Part shown: positions 7,221 to 14,217 of the stretch, piece by piece | How the letters are laid out: every line of letters begins with the position of its first letter | How positions within the stretch are numbered: the stretch's first letter is position 1 | Assembly: GCA_964441935.1 (NCBI GenBank) | Contig: CAYTXI010000003.1 | Location: 1 to 40,465 of the forward strand | Source: JBBDMC01 sp964441935 | GTDB lineage: Bacteria; Pseudomonadota; Alphaproteobacteria; Rhizobiales; Kaistiaceae | Length of the DNA: 40,465 bases | Direction of reading: 5' to 3' | Notes under the pieces: generated by a model | What the model saw: only the letters and a program-made list of their open reading frames with translations | Database searches by the model: none | What the model was told of the DNA's origin: nothing | Program-made: the position numbers and the translations under genes

Positions 7221-7850
7221 ATGAAACACGGGGCCTCACGGGAGCTCTACGAATACTGGAATCGCCTGCGCGGCAGCGAGGCGGCGCCGCACCGTAGCGC
7301 CATCGAGCCGAGCGATCTCCGCCGCGTGCTGGCCGACACCTTCATCCTCGAAGTTGCCGGTCGCGAGCAGTACCTCGTCCGGCTGGCAGGGACCCGCGTC
7401 TGCTCGATCTTCTGCCGGGAGCTCAAAAACACCAATCTCCTCGACCTGTGGCAGGCCGAGGACCGCTCGGCCATGGCCACGCTGGCCGCGGCCGTCTCGG
7501 AGGATGGAGCCGCGGCAGTTGTTACAACCGACGCGCGAACCGCCCGCAATCACGACATCGCTTGCGAAATGGTGCTGCTGCCGCTTCGCCACGGCGGTTC
7601 CGCCTATAACCGGATTCTCGGCTGCCTCACCGTCCTAGAACGGCCCTTCTGGCTGGGCATCGAGCCGGTGGTGCGCCAGTCGATCACCTCGCTAAGGCTA
7701 ATCTGGCCGGAGGAAACGCCTCGTTTCATGCGCCGCAGGACGGATTCCCTGGACGATGCAAGGGCCCCTCAGGTCGTTCCAAGCGCCATTTCCGCGCAGA
7801 AAACCCGCCGCCACGGCCATCTGTTCGTCCTCGACGGCGGCAAGGAATAA
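7221..7850 (+). CDS. PAS-domain protein (PAS_5 / DUF1488-unrelated small sensor)
   Basis: 209 residues resembling the PAS_5 (PF07310) group common in Rhodospirillales. The N-terminus SRELYEYWNRLRG and the segment PSDLRRVLADTFILEV…YLVRLAGTRVCSIFCREL are characteristic. These proteins carry a single PAS-like fold with no output domain, and their ligand is unknown. ATG 7221 follows an ACAGGCG stretch; ATG 7200 seven codons earlier is also possible. The C-terminal 40 residues look disordered. A stem-loop (7855-7873) and then a PilZ gene follow on the same strand, suggesting a cyclic-di-GMP or envelope context, though this is only adjacency. Confidence 0.75.
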   Translation: MKHGASRELYEYWNRLRGSEAAPHRSAIEPSDLRRVLADTFILEVAGREQYLVRLAGTRVCSIFCRELKNTNLLDLWQAEDRSAMATLAAAVSEDGAAAVVTTDARTARNHDIACEMVLLPLRHGGSAYNRILGCLTVLERPFWLGIEPVVRQSITSLRLIWPEETPRFMRRRTDSLDDARAPQVVPSAISAQKTRRHGHLFVLDGGKE

Positions 7851-7854
7851 ACGC

Positions 7855-7873
7855 GCCGCCAGATATTGGCGGC
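7855..7873. terminator. Stem-loop after the PAS gene
   Basis: GCCGCCA pairs with TGGCGGC around a five-base loop GATAT, five nt after the PAS stop codon. No U-tract follows, so it may be a transcript-end stabiliser or a weak terminator rather than a classical one. Confidence 0.35.
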
Positions 7874-7947
7874 CACCGTTACAGCTTGTTAACCGCAATC
7901 GCAGAAGATTTCGGCCATTCTCGGCAACCTAGGCAGTTGCGCCTTCG

Positions 7948-8562
7948 ATGGTTTCCACTGAGACCTTCCGGCACCGCTCGTTGGTCCGACAGCACGACCG
8001 ACGCCGCTACCAGCGCGTCAACGTCAACCTGTTGGGCCGCTTCATGCTCGAGGATCGCCGCGAATACCCCTGTCAGACCGCCAACATGTCGCCGGGCAGC
8101 CTCGACCTGACGAGTTCGATCGTGGGGCGCGTAGGCGAGCGCGTTATTGCCTACATCGACCATGTCGGCCGCATCGAGGGCCAGATCGTCCGCGTCCATG
8201 ACGGCGGTTTCGCCATGTCCATCAGCGCCACGGTACGCAAGCGGGACAAACTGGCCGCCAAGCTCACGTGGCTGGCCAACCGGCACGAGCTGAACCTGCC
8301 CGAGGACCGCCGCCACGACCGCGTGACCCCGAAAGTGTCCGCGACCAACGTATCCCTGCCCGACGGTCGGGAATACCGGGCCCGCCTGGTCGACGCCTCT
8401 CTATCCGGCGCCGCCCTGGCAATGGAGGTCAAGCCTCCGGTCGGATCCCCTGTCATGGTCGGAAAGCTCCGAGCGCGAATCGTGCGTCACTTCGACGAGG
8501 GAATCGCCGTCGAATTCGCGACCGTTCAGACTGCGAAATCACTCGAGCAGAACCTGATCTGA
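7948..8562 (+). CDS. Double PilZ-domain protein
   Basis: 204 residues with two PilZ-like halves. The first has RxxxR at 19-23 (RRYQR) and NMSPGS at 46-51, where the last Gly of the [D/N]xSxxG motif is Ser. The second has RxxxR at 121-125 (RRHDR) and a canonical DASLSG at 149-154. PilZ domains bind cyclic di-GMP through these motifs, so the second half is the more likely binding site. No output domain or membrane segment is visible. A strong intrinsic terminator follows 23 bp after the stop. The next gene encodes a LapG-like peptidase, a family often governed by cyclic di-GMP. Confidence 0.85.
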   Translation: MVSTETFRHRSLVRQHDRRRYQRVNVNLLGRFMLEDRREYPCQTANMSPGSLDLTSSIVGRVGERVIAYIDHVGRIEGQIVRVHDGGFAMSISATVRKRDKLAAKLTWLANRHELNLPEDRRHDRVTPKVSATNVSLPDGREYRARLVDASLSGAALAMEVKPPVGSPVMVGKLRARIVRHFDEGIAVEFATVQTAKSLEQNLI

Positions 8563-8585
8563 CCCCAGGCATCCGTTGACCCGTA

Positions 8586-8609
8586 GGCCGCCCGCGGGCG
8601 GCCTTTTTT
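8586..8609 (+). terminator. Rho-independent terminator after PilZ gene
   Basis: A perfect 18-base palindrome GGCCGCCCGCGGGCGGCC (8586-8603) is followed immediately by six T residues. It lies 23 bp after the PilZ stop and is the clearest intrinsic terminator in the window. Confidence 0.9.
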
Positions 8610-8681
8610 CGTTCCTTCGAAGGCGCGCCCGTCTTGCCTCGCCGGCCGCTGCCGGCGTGGTAAATGAAGGCTTGTCCTCGT

Positions 8682-8721
8682 GTAAAGTATTTTAGTCGAA
8701 TTCTATTATACTTTAAAATAC
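8682..8721. promoter_or_regulatory. AT-rich inverted repeats upstream of BTLCP gene
   Basis: An AT-rich island of about 110 bp in otherwise GC-rich DNA holds two overlapping inverted repeats. AAAGTAT (8684-8690) faces ATACTTT (8708-8714), and GTATTTTA (8687-8694) faces TAAAATAC (8714-8721). They lie 70-107 bp before the peptidase start. The arrangement fits a promoter with a dyad operator. The regulator is unknown. Confidence 0.45.
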
Positions 8722-8790
8722 ATTTGATGGGTCATTTTATGCTGAAGTAAAACTCAAGGTTTCATAATGCTCTCCGGTTGGGAGGGCGTT

Positions 8791-9402
8791 ATGCGCGTCG
8801 GGATACCATTTAAACTTGGCCTCGCAGGAATTGTACTTGGGCTGGGCGTCGGCACGGCGATCGCGGCGGAACGCGAGCCGTTCATGACGACCACCGGTAA
8901 AACGACGCAGCCGATCGGCCACTTCGAGTTCTGCCAGCAATTCGTCGCCGAATGCAGCGTGCATAGCCGCACCCGGCACCGCGTTCACCTGACGGCAGAG
9001 CTTTGGAACGCGCTGGTCGAGGTCAACGCCGCGGCCAACAGCGCGATCGAGCCGGCGACCGACCAGGCGATGTTCGGCCGCGAGGAGGTGTGGAGCTACC
9101 CCAATAAGCGCGGCGATTGCGAGGACCTGGCCTTGCTCAAGCGCCGCGAGCTCATGCGCCGGGGCTGGCCGGTCAACGCGCTGCTGCTGACGGTCGCAAG
9201 CCGGCCGAACCGCGAAGGCCATGCGGTGCTGACGGTGCTGACCGATCGCGGCGACCTGGTGCTCGACAACCTCCAGCCGCGGGTACTGCTGTGGAGCGAC
9301 ACGCCTTACAGGTACGTCAAGCGGCAATCGGAGTTCGACAGTGGCCAGTGGACGGCCATCAACGACGAAGGAGCGGTTTCGGTCGGCAGTCTGGGGCGCT
9401 GA
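8791..9402 (+). CDS. Secreted transglutaminase-like cysteine peptidase (BTLCP, LapG-like)
   Basis: 203 residues. A signal peptide ends near residue 26 (GLGVGTAIAAEREP). The catalytic triad of the bacterial transglutaminase-like cysteine proteinase family (PF06035) is visible: C110 in KRGDCEDLALLKR, H144 in REGHAVLTV and D159 in DLVLDNLQP. W101-SYPNKRGDC is highly typical. In Pseudomonas, the relative LapG cleaves the adhesin LapA under control of LapD. No lapD or giant adhesin is present here. ATG 8791 with GGGAGG in front is preferred over 8767 because it gives a clean signal peptide. Periplasmic location is inferred. Confidence 0.87.
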   Translation: MRVGIPFKLGLAGIVLGLGVGTAIAAEREPFMTTTGKTTQPIGHFEFCQQFVAECSVHSRTRHRVHLTAELWNALVEVNAAANSAIEPATDQAMFGREEVWSYPNKRGDCEDLALLKRRELMRRGWPVNALLLTVASRPNREGHAVLTVLTDRGDLVLDNLQPRVLLWSDTPYRYVKRQSEFDSGQWTAINDEGAVSVGSLGR

Positions 9403-9481
9403 GCCGGTAGCCAATTCGCACTCGGGAACGACTTTGGACCTGGTCGCGTCCCACCCCCCGTCCCCAAGATCAGGTCCATAA

Positions 9482-9509
9482 GAGCCGGCCCCCGCCCCGG
9501 GGCCGGCTC
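9482..9509. terminator. Bidirectional stem-loop between convergent genes
   Basis: GAGCCGGCCCC (9482-9492) pairs over 11 bp with GGGGCCGGCTC (9499-9509) around a six-base loop. It sits between the stop of the BTLCP gene and the stop of the convergent carbonic anhydrase gene. A short ATTTT run follows on the plus strand. A shared terminator is likely. Confidence 0.65.
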
Positions 9510-9537
9510 ACTCATTTTCGGCGAGCGGGCCCGGTGC

Positions 9538-10059
9538 CTAGCCGAGACCCTTGGCGTAGCGCCGCCAAGCGGCGACGTAGTGCGCGGCGGAGGCACGGTT
9601 GCTTGCAATCTCCTCGGGCGTCAGCGGACGCGACACCTTGCCGGGGATGCCGACCACTAGCGAGCCCGGAGGAACAGTGCGCCCCTCCGGAATGAGCGCA
9701 CCCGCCGCGATCAGGCAGTCGTCGCCGACCTCGGCTCCGTTCATGACCATGGCGCCCATGCCGACCAGGACGTTGTCGCCGATCGTACAACCGTGAACGA
9801 TGGCGCGATGGCCGATGGTGCAGCCGGCGCCGATGGTCAGCGGGAACCCCATGTCGGTGTGGAGCACGGCGTGCTCCTGGAGGTTGGTGTTGCGGCCGAT
9901 CGCGATCGACTCGTTGTCGCCGCGCACGACCGCGCCGAACCAGATGCCGACGCCCTCTCCGGCCGTGACCTTGCCGATCACCGTCGCACTTTCCGCGATC
10001 CAGTAACGGCCTTCGTCCGGCAGCTCAGGCAAGACGCCGTCGAGTGCGTGCACCGCCAT
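9538..10059 (-). CDS. Gamma-carbonic anhydrase-like hexapeptide protein
   Basis: 173 residues of left-handed beta-helix hexapeptide repeats (IGxxTNLQEHAVLHT, IGAGCTIGHRAIVHG, IGDNVLVGMGAMVMNG). Histidines in QEHAV, GHRAIVHG and adjacent turns match the zinc site of the gamma-carbonic anhydrase / YrdA / PaaY group. The protein would hydrate CO2 or serve as a CoA-ester-linked metalloprotein; activity cannot be read from sequence. ATG 10059 (MAVHALDGVLPEL) is the family start; the upstream extension is rejected. The C-terminal tail has the usual SRPLTPEEIA. It is the last gene of a loose minus-strand series. Confidence 0.9.
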   Translation of the reverse strand: MAVHALDGVLPELPDEGRYWIAESATVIGKVTAGEGVGIWFGAVVRGDNESIAIGRNTNLQEHAVLHTDMGFPLTIGAGCTIGHRAIVHGCTIGDNVLVGMGAMVMNGAEVGDDCLIAAGALIPEGRTVPPGSLVVGIPGKVSRPLTPEEIASNRASAAHYVAAWRRYAKGLG

Positions 10060-10149
10060 TGTCCCTGTCCCTTGCCGATGCCCCGGGGGCGCCTTCTTGG
10101 GCCGTCTTGCCGGCGGGATCAAGCATGCCGGCTCAAGCTCAGGCGCGAG

Positions 10150-10476
10150 TCAGGCGATGGCGCTGACCGAGACGAGGAGCTGCAGCACAAGGACGCCGGA
10201 GCAAGCACTCCACAGAAGAGCGATGCCGGCACTGGCGAACATCCACCCGATTGGGTCGCGCTCAGACCGCCGACGGCGGATGGCGAGATCCATGATGATC
10301 GCGGGGCCGGTCAGGGCGCAGAAGATGAACGTGGTTGCGAGCCCGAACCAACTGTCGCCGAGGAGCGCGAAGCGGGGCGCCTCCAAGGTGACCATCTTGA
10401 AGAAGCTCGCGGCGATCCCCGCCGCGACGAATCCGATGGCCGCGCAGTAGAGAAGGAGCAGCCCGTCACGGAGCAC
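10150..10476 (-). CDS. Small membrane protein resembling DUF6949
   Basis: 108 residues with three likely membrane segments: LLLLYCAAIGFVAAGIAASFF, a central GLATTFIFCALTGPAII, and a C-terminal IALLWSACSGVLVLQLL. A basic loop IRRRRSERDPIGW lies between the last two. The overall pattern recalls the DUF6949 group of alphaproteobacteria, from memory only. I start it at GTG 10476 because AGGGA precedes it by seven nt. The alternative ATG at 10584 would place an intrinsic terminator hairpin (10498-10524) inside the coding region. Function is unknown. Confidence 0.65.
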   Translation of the reverse strand: MLRDGLLLLYCAAIGFVAAGIAASFFKMVTLEAPRFALLGDSWFGLATTFIFCALTGPAIIMDLAIRRRRSERDPIGWMFASAGIALLWSACSGVLVLQLLVSVSAIA

Positions 10477-10497
10477 GGTCTCGTCCCTTGCCGTCTC

Positions 10498-10524
10498 AAA
10501 AACGGGCACCAATGCCCGCCCGTT
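10498..10524 (-). terminator. Rho-independent terminator downstream of DUF3126 gene
   Basis: On the minus strand AACGGGC pairs with GCCCGTT around a ten-base loop and runs into a short U-tract (plus-strand AAAAA at 10498-10502). It lies between the DUF3126 stop and the start of the small membrane-protein gene, so it would end the cysE–DUF3126 transcript. Confidence 0.65.
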
Positions 10525-10677
10525 GAGGCAACGGTGCAAGCAGCGTACCGTGGAGCCGACATGCGACTCGCCAGACAAGGTCATGGAATCGCAGGGGTTT
10601 TCACCGGCGACGCAGCGACCCAGATCATGGTTGACGTTCCGCTGAGGGACAGAGGCGGACCGCGGGCGGCTGGCCGA

Positions 10678-10887
10678 CTAGTCTAGGTCGATGTCGAGTA
10701 TCGCCATCGTGAAGTTGTACGAGAGGTCGCCCTCTTCCTCATCGCGAAAGATGACGCCGATGAACTCGTCGCCGATGTAAACCTCGGCCGAGTCGTCCTT
10801 CTGCGGCCTCTGGCGGACCTGGATCGACGGCACGTTGAAACGACGCTGGAAGTAAGCTTCGAGCTTCCGGATCTCCTGGCGGTCCAC
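10678..10887 (-). CDS. DUF3126 family protein
   Basis: A 69-residue acidic protein starting with GTG at 10887 after a strong GGGGGGAG site. The sequence opens VDRQEIRKLEAYFQRRF and continues with the typical IGDEFIGVIFRDEEEGDLSY. It matches the DUF3126 family (PF11324), nearly confined to Alphaproteobacteria and regularly found next to cysE, as here (27 bp apart). The function is unknown. The linkage suggests a connection to cysteine synthesis, but that is inference. Confidence 0.9.
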   Translation of the reverse strand: MDRQEIRKLEAYFQRRFNVPSIQVRQRPQKDDSAEVYIGDEFIGVIFRDEEEGDLSYNFTMAILDIDLD

Positions 10888-10914
10888 GGCCCTCCCCCCT
10901 GTTCGTCCGAGCCG

Positions 10915-11745
10915 TCAGCCCGACGTATCGTCCGCCAGCGTCTGGTCCATGATGCGCGACGGCTCCAGGTCTCCGGTGGTGCCGACGAGCTTCGCCGGGA
11001 CGCCGGCAACCGTCGAATGCGGCAGCACCGGCTTGAGGACCACGGAGCCGGCGGCGATCTTCGAGCATTCGCCGATCTCGATGTTGCCCAGAATCTTGGC
11101 GCCGGCGCCGATCAGAACGCCGTGGCGGACCTTGGGGTGGCGGTCGCCGGACTGTTTGCCCGTGCCCCCAAGCGTGACACCCTGAAGGATCGAAACGTTG
11201 TCCTCGATGACCGCGGTTCCGCCGACCACCAAGCCTGTCGCGTGGTCGAGGAAGATACTGCGACCGACCGGCACAGCCGGATGGATGTCGGTCTGGAAGA
11301 CCTCCGAAGACCGGCTCTGCAGGTAGAGGGCAAAGTCCCGCCGGCCGCTATGCCACAGCGAGTGCGCCAAACGGTGCGTCTGTATGGCGTGGAAACCCTT
11401 GAAGTACAAAACCGGCTCGATCCGCCGCTGGCAGGCCGGGTCGCGGTCGTAGACCGCGGCGATGTCGCAGCGGATGATCTCGCCGAGCTCCTGGCTCTCG
11501 GCCAACGCTTCGCGGAACGCGCAGCGGATGATCTCGGCGCTGATCACGCGGTTGTCGAGCCGCTGTGCGATCCTGTGGACCACCGCATCCTCGAGCCGGT
11601 CGTGATTGAGCACCGTGGCATGGACGAAGCTCGCCATCCCCGGATCGGCGTTAACGATCACCTCGGCCTCGTGCCTGATCTCGAACCAGATCGGGTCGAC
11701 TTGGCGCAACGCGTCGTCGGCGCGTCGGGAAGGCTCAAGCGGCAT
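10915..11745 (-). CDS. cysE: Serine O-acetyltransferase (CysE)
   Basis: 276 residues. The enzyme acetylates L-serine with acetyl-CoA, the first step of cysteine synthesis in the cytoplasm. The N-terminal helical SATase domain spans about residues 15-150 (DPIWFEIRHEAE, FHAIQTHRLAH). The C-terminal hexapeptide-repeat domain carries DIHPAVPVGRSIFLDHATG with the catalytic Asp/His, GGTGKQSGDRHPKV, and GAGAKILGNIEIG. Length and motifs are standard. DUF3126 follows 27 bp downstream in the same transcript. The extreme C-terminus, which in CysE can mediate cysteine feedback and CysK binding, ends ADDTSG rather than the common -I terminus, so complex formation with CysK is doubtful. Confidence 0.95.
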   Translation of the reverse strand: MPLEPSRRADDALRQVDPIWFEIRHEAEVIVNADPGMASFVHATVLNHDRLEDAVVHRIAQRLDNRVISAEIIRCAFREALAESQELGEIIRCDIAAVYDRDPACQRRIEPVLYFKGFHAIQTHRLAHSLWHSGRRDFALYLQSRSSEVFQTDIHPAVPVGRSIFLDHATGLVVGGTAVIEDNVSILQGVTLGGTGKQSGDRHPKVRHGVLIGAGAKILGNIEIGECSKIAAGSVVLKPVLPHSTVAGVPAKLVGTTGDLEPSRIMDQTLADDTSG

Positions 11746-11913
11746 TGAATCTCACCTCGAACGGCCCCCGGCAAAAGCGGCGCAACCTAACACACACCCG
11801 GCAACGCCTGCCACCGCTGAGCCGCAACCCGCACAATCTTGACCGAGATCGGTTAACGAACGGTCCGGTCCTTGCCACCTAGGCCGCTTTGGGCATTTGG
11901 CAAGTCTGGACTG

Positions 11914-12666
11914 TTACGGGCGCCGTTTCAGGAAATCGAGAACGGCAGCCTTGAACCGCTTGTCGCCGGTGGCAAGCATGTGGTCCCGCCTTTCGATGAT
12001 GACGCATTCCGCCTCGGGAACGAGGCGCGCCAGCCTCTGTGCAGAGCCTGCGACCTGGTCCTCACTGCCGACGGCGATCAGCACCGGCGCGCGGATTTCG
12101 GCGAGTTGTCCGGGGGAGATGGCCGTGCGCTGCCCGCGCATCGCCGCGGCGAGCGCCCGCAGATCCGAGCCGGTCCGCCCGGCGAACGCCCGATACCCGC
12201 CGCCAAGCTCGCTCGTCACCGCCTCGTCGCTGTCGGCCTCCAACGCACGGGCGATCTCCTCCTCGTGGCCGTGGCCCCCGACCAGGTTGATGCCCATGCC
12301 GCCGATGACCAGCGAGCGCACCTTCTCGGGAGCAGCGAGCGTCAAGACGGCGCCGATGCGCGCGCCCATCGAGTAGCCCATGACGTCGGCGCGGCCGATA
12401 GCGAGGTGGTCCAGCAGGCCCGCCGCGTCCCGCGCCATCGCCGCGAGCGAGTAGAGGACTGGCTCGTAGAGTTTGGTGCTCGCGCCGTGGCCGCGGACAT
12501 CCATGGCGATCGCGCGCCGGCCGTCGCCGAGGAGCGTCTCTGTCCAGCTTGTCGACACCCAGTTGACCTGGCTGTTTGAGGCGAAACCGTGGATGAGCAG
12601 GATCGGATCGCCCGCGCCAAAGTCGCGGAAAGCGATGTCGACCCCGTCTGAGGAGAAATGGTGCAC
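11914..12666 (-). CDS. Alpha/beta-fold hydrolase
   Basis: 250 residues with a complete hydrolase triad: S99 in MGYSMGARIG, D203 in VGSEDQV and H229 in RRDHMLATG. The oxyanion-hole segment is LLIHGFASNSQ near residue 24. The fold matches small esterases and haloperoxidase-like hydrolases. No substrate can be inferred. It starts at ATG 12666 (MHHFSSDGVDIAFRD). It diverges from the zf-CHCC gene over 100 bp and lies upstream of cysE on the same strand, separated by 168 bp. Confidence 0.88.
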   Translation of the reverse strand: MHHFSSDGVDIAFRDFGAGDPILLIHGFASNSQVNWVSTSWTETLLGDGRRAIAMDVRGHGASTKLYEPVLYSLAAMARDAAGLLDHLAIGRADVMGYSMGARIGAVLTLAAPEKVRSLVIGGMGINLVGGHGHEEEIARALEADSDEAVTSELGGGYRAFAGRTGSDLRALAAAMRGQRTAISPGQLAEIRAPVLIAVGSEDQVAGSAQRLARLVPEAECVIIERRDHMLATGDKRFKAAVLDFLKRRP

Positions 12667-12766
12667 GGCGCCGCCCTTCCGCCAATCCGCGCGACCCTAC
12701 CCAATCGCGGCCGCGGCGGCTATTGTCCGACCCCGCTGAGGCACGCGACACGAGGCTCCCCGCGCT

Positions 12767-13012
12767 ATGGCAGGCACCGCGGTTCCCCATTTCCAGAACG
12801 ACGGCGGCGTTCACCGCATCGACATCGGCGTCAAGGAGTTCACGTGCATTGGTGCCAGCCCGCCGATGGACCATCCCCACGTCTTCCTCGATATGGGCGA
12901 CCGAAGTGAGATGGTCTGCCCATACTGCTCGACGCTCTATCGCTACCGCGCCGATCTCGGGCCGACCGACACAGATCCGCCCGGCCATCTCGTCGGCGAC
13001 CTCGCCGCCTGA
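12767..13012 (+). CDS. Zinc-finger (zf-CHCC) protein, NDUFS6-like
   Basis: 81 residues with a C-x(~9)-H-x(~15)-C-x2-C arrangement: FTCIGASPPMDHPHVFLDMG followed by MVCPYCSTLYRY. This is the zf-CHCC family (PF10276), related to mitochondrial complex I accessory subunit NDUFS6 (13 kDa). In alphaproteobacteria it is thought to be a small complex-I-associated zinc protein. ATG 12767 is the only reasonable start. The FAD-monooxygenase gene begins 15 bp after its stop, so the two are probably co-transcribed, as often seen in this class. Confidence 0.88.
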   Translation: MAGTAVPHFQNDGGVHRIDIGVKEFTCIGASPPMDHPHVFLDMGDRSEMVCPYCSTLYRYRADLGPTDTDPPGHLVGDLAA

Positions 13013-13027
13013 CAGGGCCTCCTCACC

Positions 13028-14206
13028 GTGAGCGACAGGCAGACCGTCGTCATCGCCGGCGCCGGCATCGCCGGGCTGACTGCCGCGCTGGCGATTGCAA
13101 CCAAGGGGTTCGACGTCGAAATCTGCGAGCGCGCCGAGAAGCTGAGCGAGATCGGCGCCGGCATCCAGATCGCCCCCAACGCCGGGCGAGTCCTTGCCGA
13201 CCTCGGGCTCGACAGGGCGCTGGCGCGAGCAGCGATCGAGCCGCAGGCGATCGACATCCGCGACGGGCGGAGCGGCCGCCTAGTAGCCGCGATTCCGTCC
13301 GCCCGGTTCCAGGAGCGCTACGGCGTGCCCTATCGGGTCATCCACCGCGCCGACCTTCAGTCGATCCTCGCCACGGCGGTGGTGCGCGCCGGCATCAAGC
13401 TCGAGCTCGGCGCGACGGTCGAGAGCTACGTCACCCGGCCTGACGGCCTCTTGGTGCGCGTACGCAAACGCAGCGGCGTCGACGTCGTTGCCGCGGCCGC
13501 AATCGTCGGCGCCGACGGCGTCTGGTCGACGATGCGCGCCGAGATCGCCGGCAGCGCCCGGCCCGAAACAACCGGCCGCACGGCATGGCGCGCGATCGTT
13601 CCCGCCGACGTCGCCCGCGACCTCGTCGCCATGGACCGCGTCGGCCTTTGGCTCGGGACCGACGCGCACTTCGTCCACTATCCCGTCGCGCAGGGCGCCG
13701 CCGTCAACCTGGTTGCTATCGTCACGGAGGCCTGGAACCGGGAGGGCTGGAGCACGCCCGGCACCGGCGTCGAGATTCGCGCGCACTTCGACGACTGGTC
13801 GCACAGCGCCCGCGAGCTCGTCGCGGCCGCGATCTCCTGGCAGAAGTTCGCGCTGCTCGAACTCGACCCCATGGCCCCGTGGGTCTCCGGCCGAATCGCG
13901 CTCATCGGCGACGCTGCCCACGCCATGATGCCATTTCTCGCCCAAGGGGCCTCCGCGGCGATCGAGGACGCCATCGTCATCGCCGACGCCCTCCACGGCG
14001 CACCCGACGTCGCAGCAGCGTTCGCCGCTTACGCCGACAAGCGCCGGCCACGGGTGGCGCGCCTTGCCGATGCCGCGAGGCGCACCGGCAAGATCTACCA
14101 TCTCGCCGGCACCGGAGCGCTCGCGCGCAACATGGCGCTGAGGCTGAGCGGCCCACGCCTGGTGCTCGGCCGGTACGACTGGATCTACAACTGGCGGGCG
14201 GGGTAA
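13028..14206 (+). CDS. FAD-dependent aromatic-ring monooxygenase (salicylate hydroxylase-like)
   Basis: 392 residues of the group A flavin monooxygenases. The N-terminal dinucleotide-binding motif is GAGIAGL at 10-16, followed by the E of ICERAEKLSEIGAGIQI. The second FAD motif is RIALIGDAAHAMMPFLAQG near residue 295, and a DG motif sits in IVGADGVWS. Relatives hydroxylate salicylate, 3-hydroxybenzoate or, in some cases, ubiquinone precursors. No aromatic ring-cleavage genes lie nearby. The start is GTG 13028. It is packed between zf-CHCC and the acyl-CoA synthetase gene (11 bp gap), suggesting one operon. Confidence 0.88.
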   Translation: MSDRQTVVIAGAGIAGLTAALAIATKGFDVEICERAEKLSEIGAGIQIAPNAGRVLADLGLDRALARAAIEPQAIDIRDGRSGRLVAAIPSARFQERYGVPYRVIHRADLQSILATAVVRAGIKLELGATVESYVTRPDGLLVRVRKRSGVDVVAAAAIVGADGVWSTMRAEIAGSARPETTGRTAWRAIVPADVARDLVAMDRVGLWLGTDAHFVHYPVAQGAAVNLVAIVTEAWNREGWSTPGTGVEIRAHFDDWSHSARELVAAAISWQKFALLELDPMAPWVSGRIALIGDAAHAMMPFLAQGASAAIEDAIVIADALHGAPDVAAAFAAYADKRRPRVARLADAARRTGKIYHLAGTGALARNMALRLSGPRLVLGRYDWIYNWRAG

Positions 14207-14217
14207 GGACCGCCACC

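Noticed and set aside
13585..14217. N-terminal extension of the malonyl-CoA synthetase
   Set aside because: It overlaps the FAD monooxygenase in another frame and is Arg-rich; the family sequence starts at GTG 14218.
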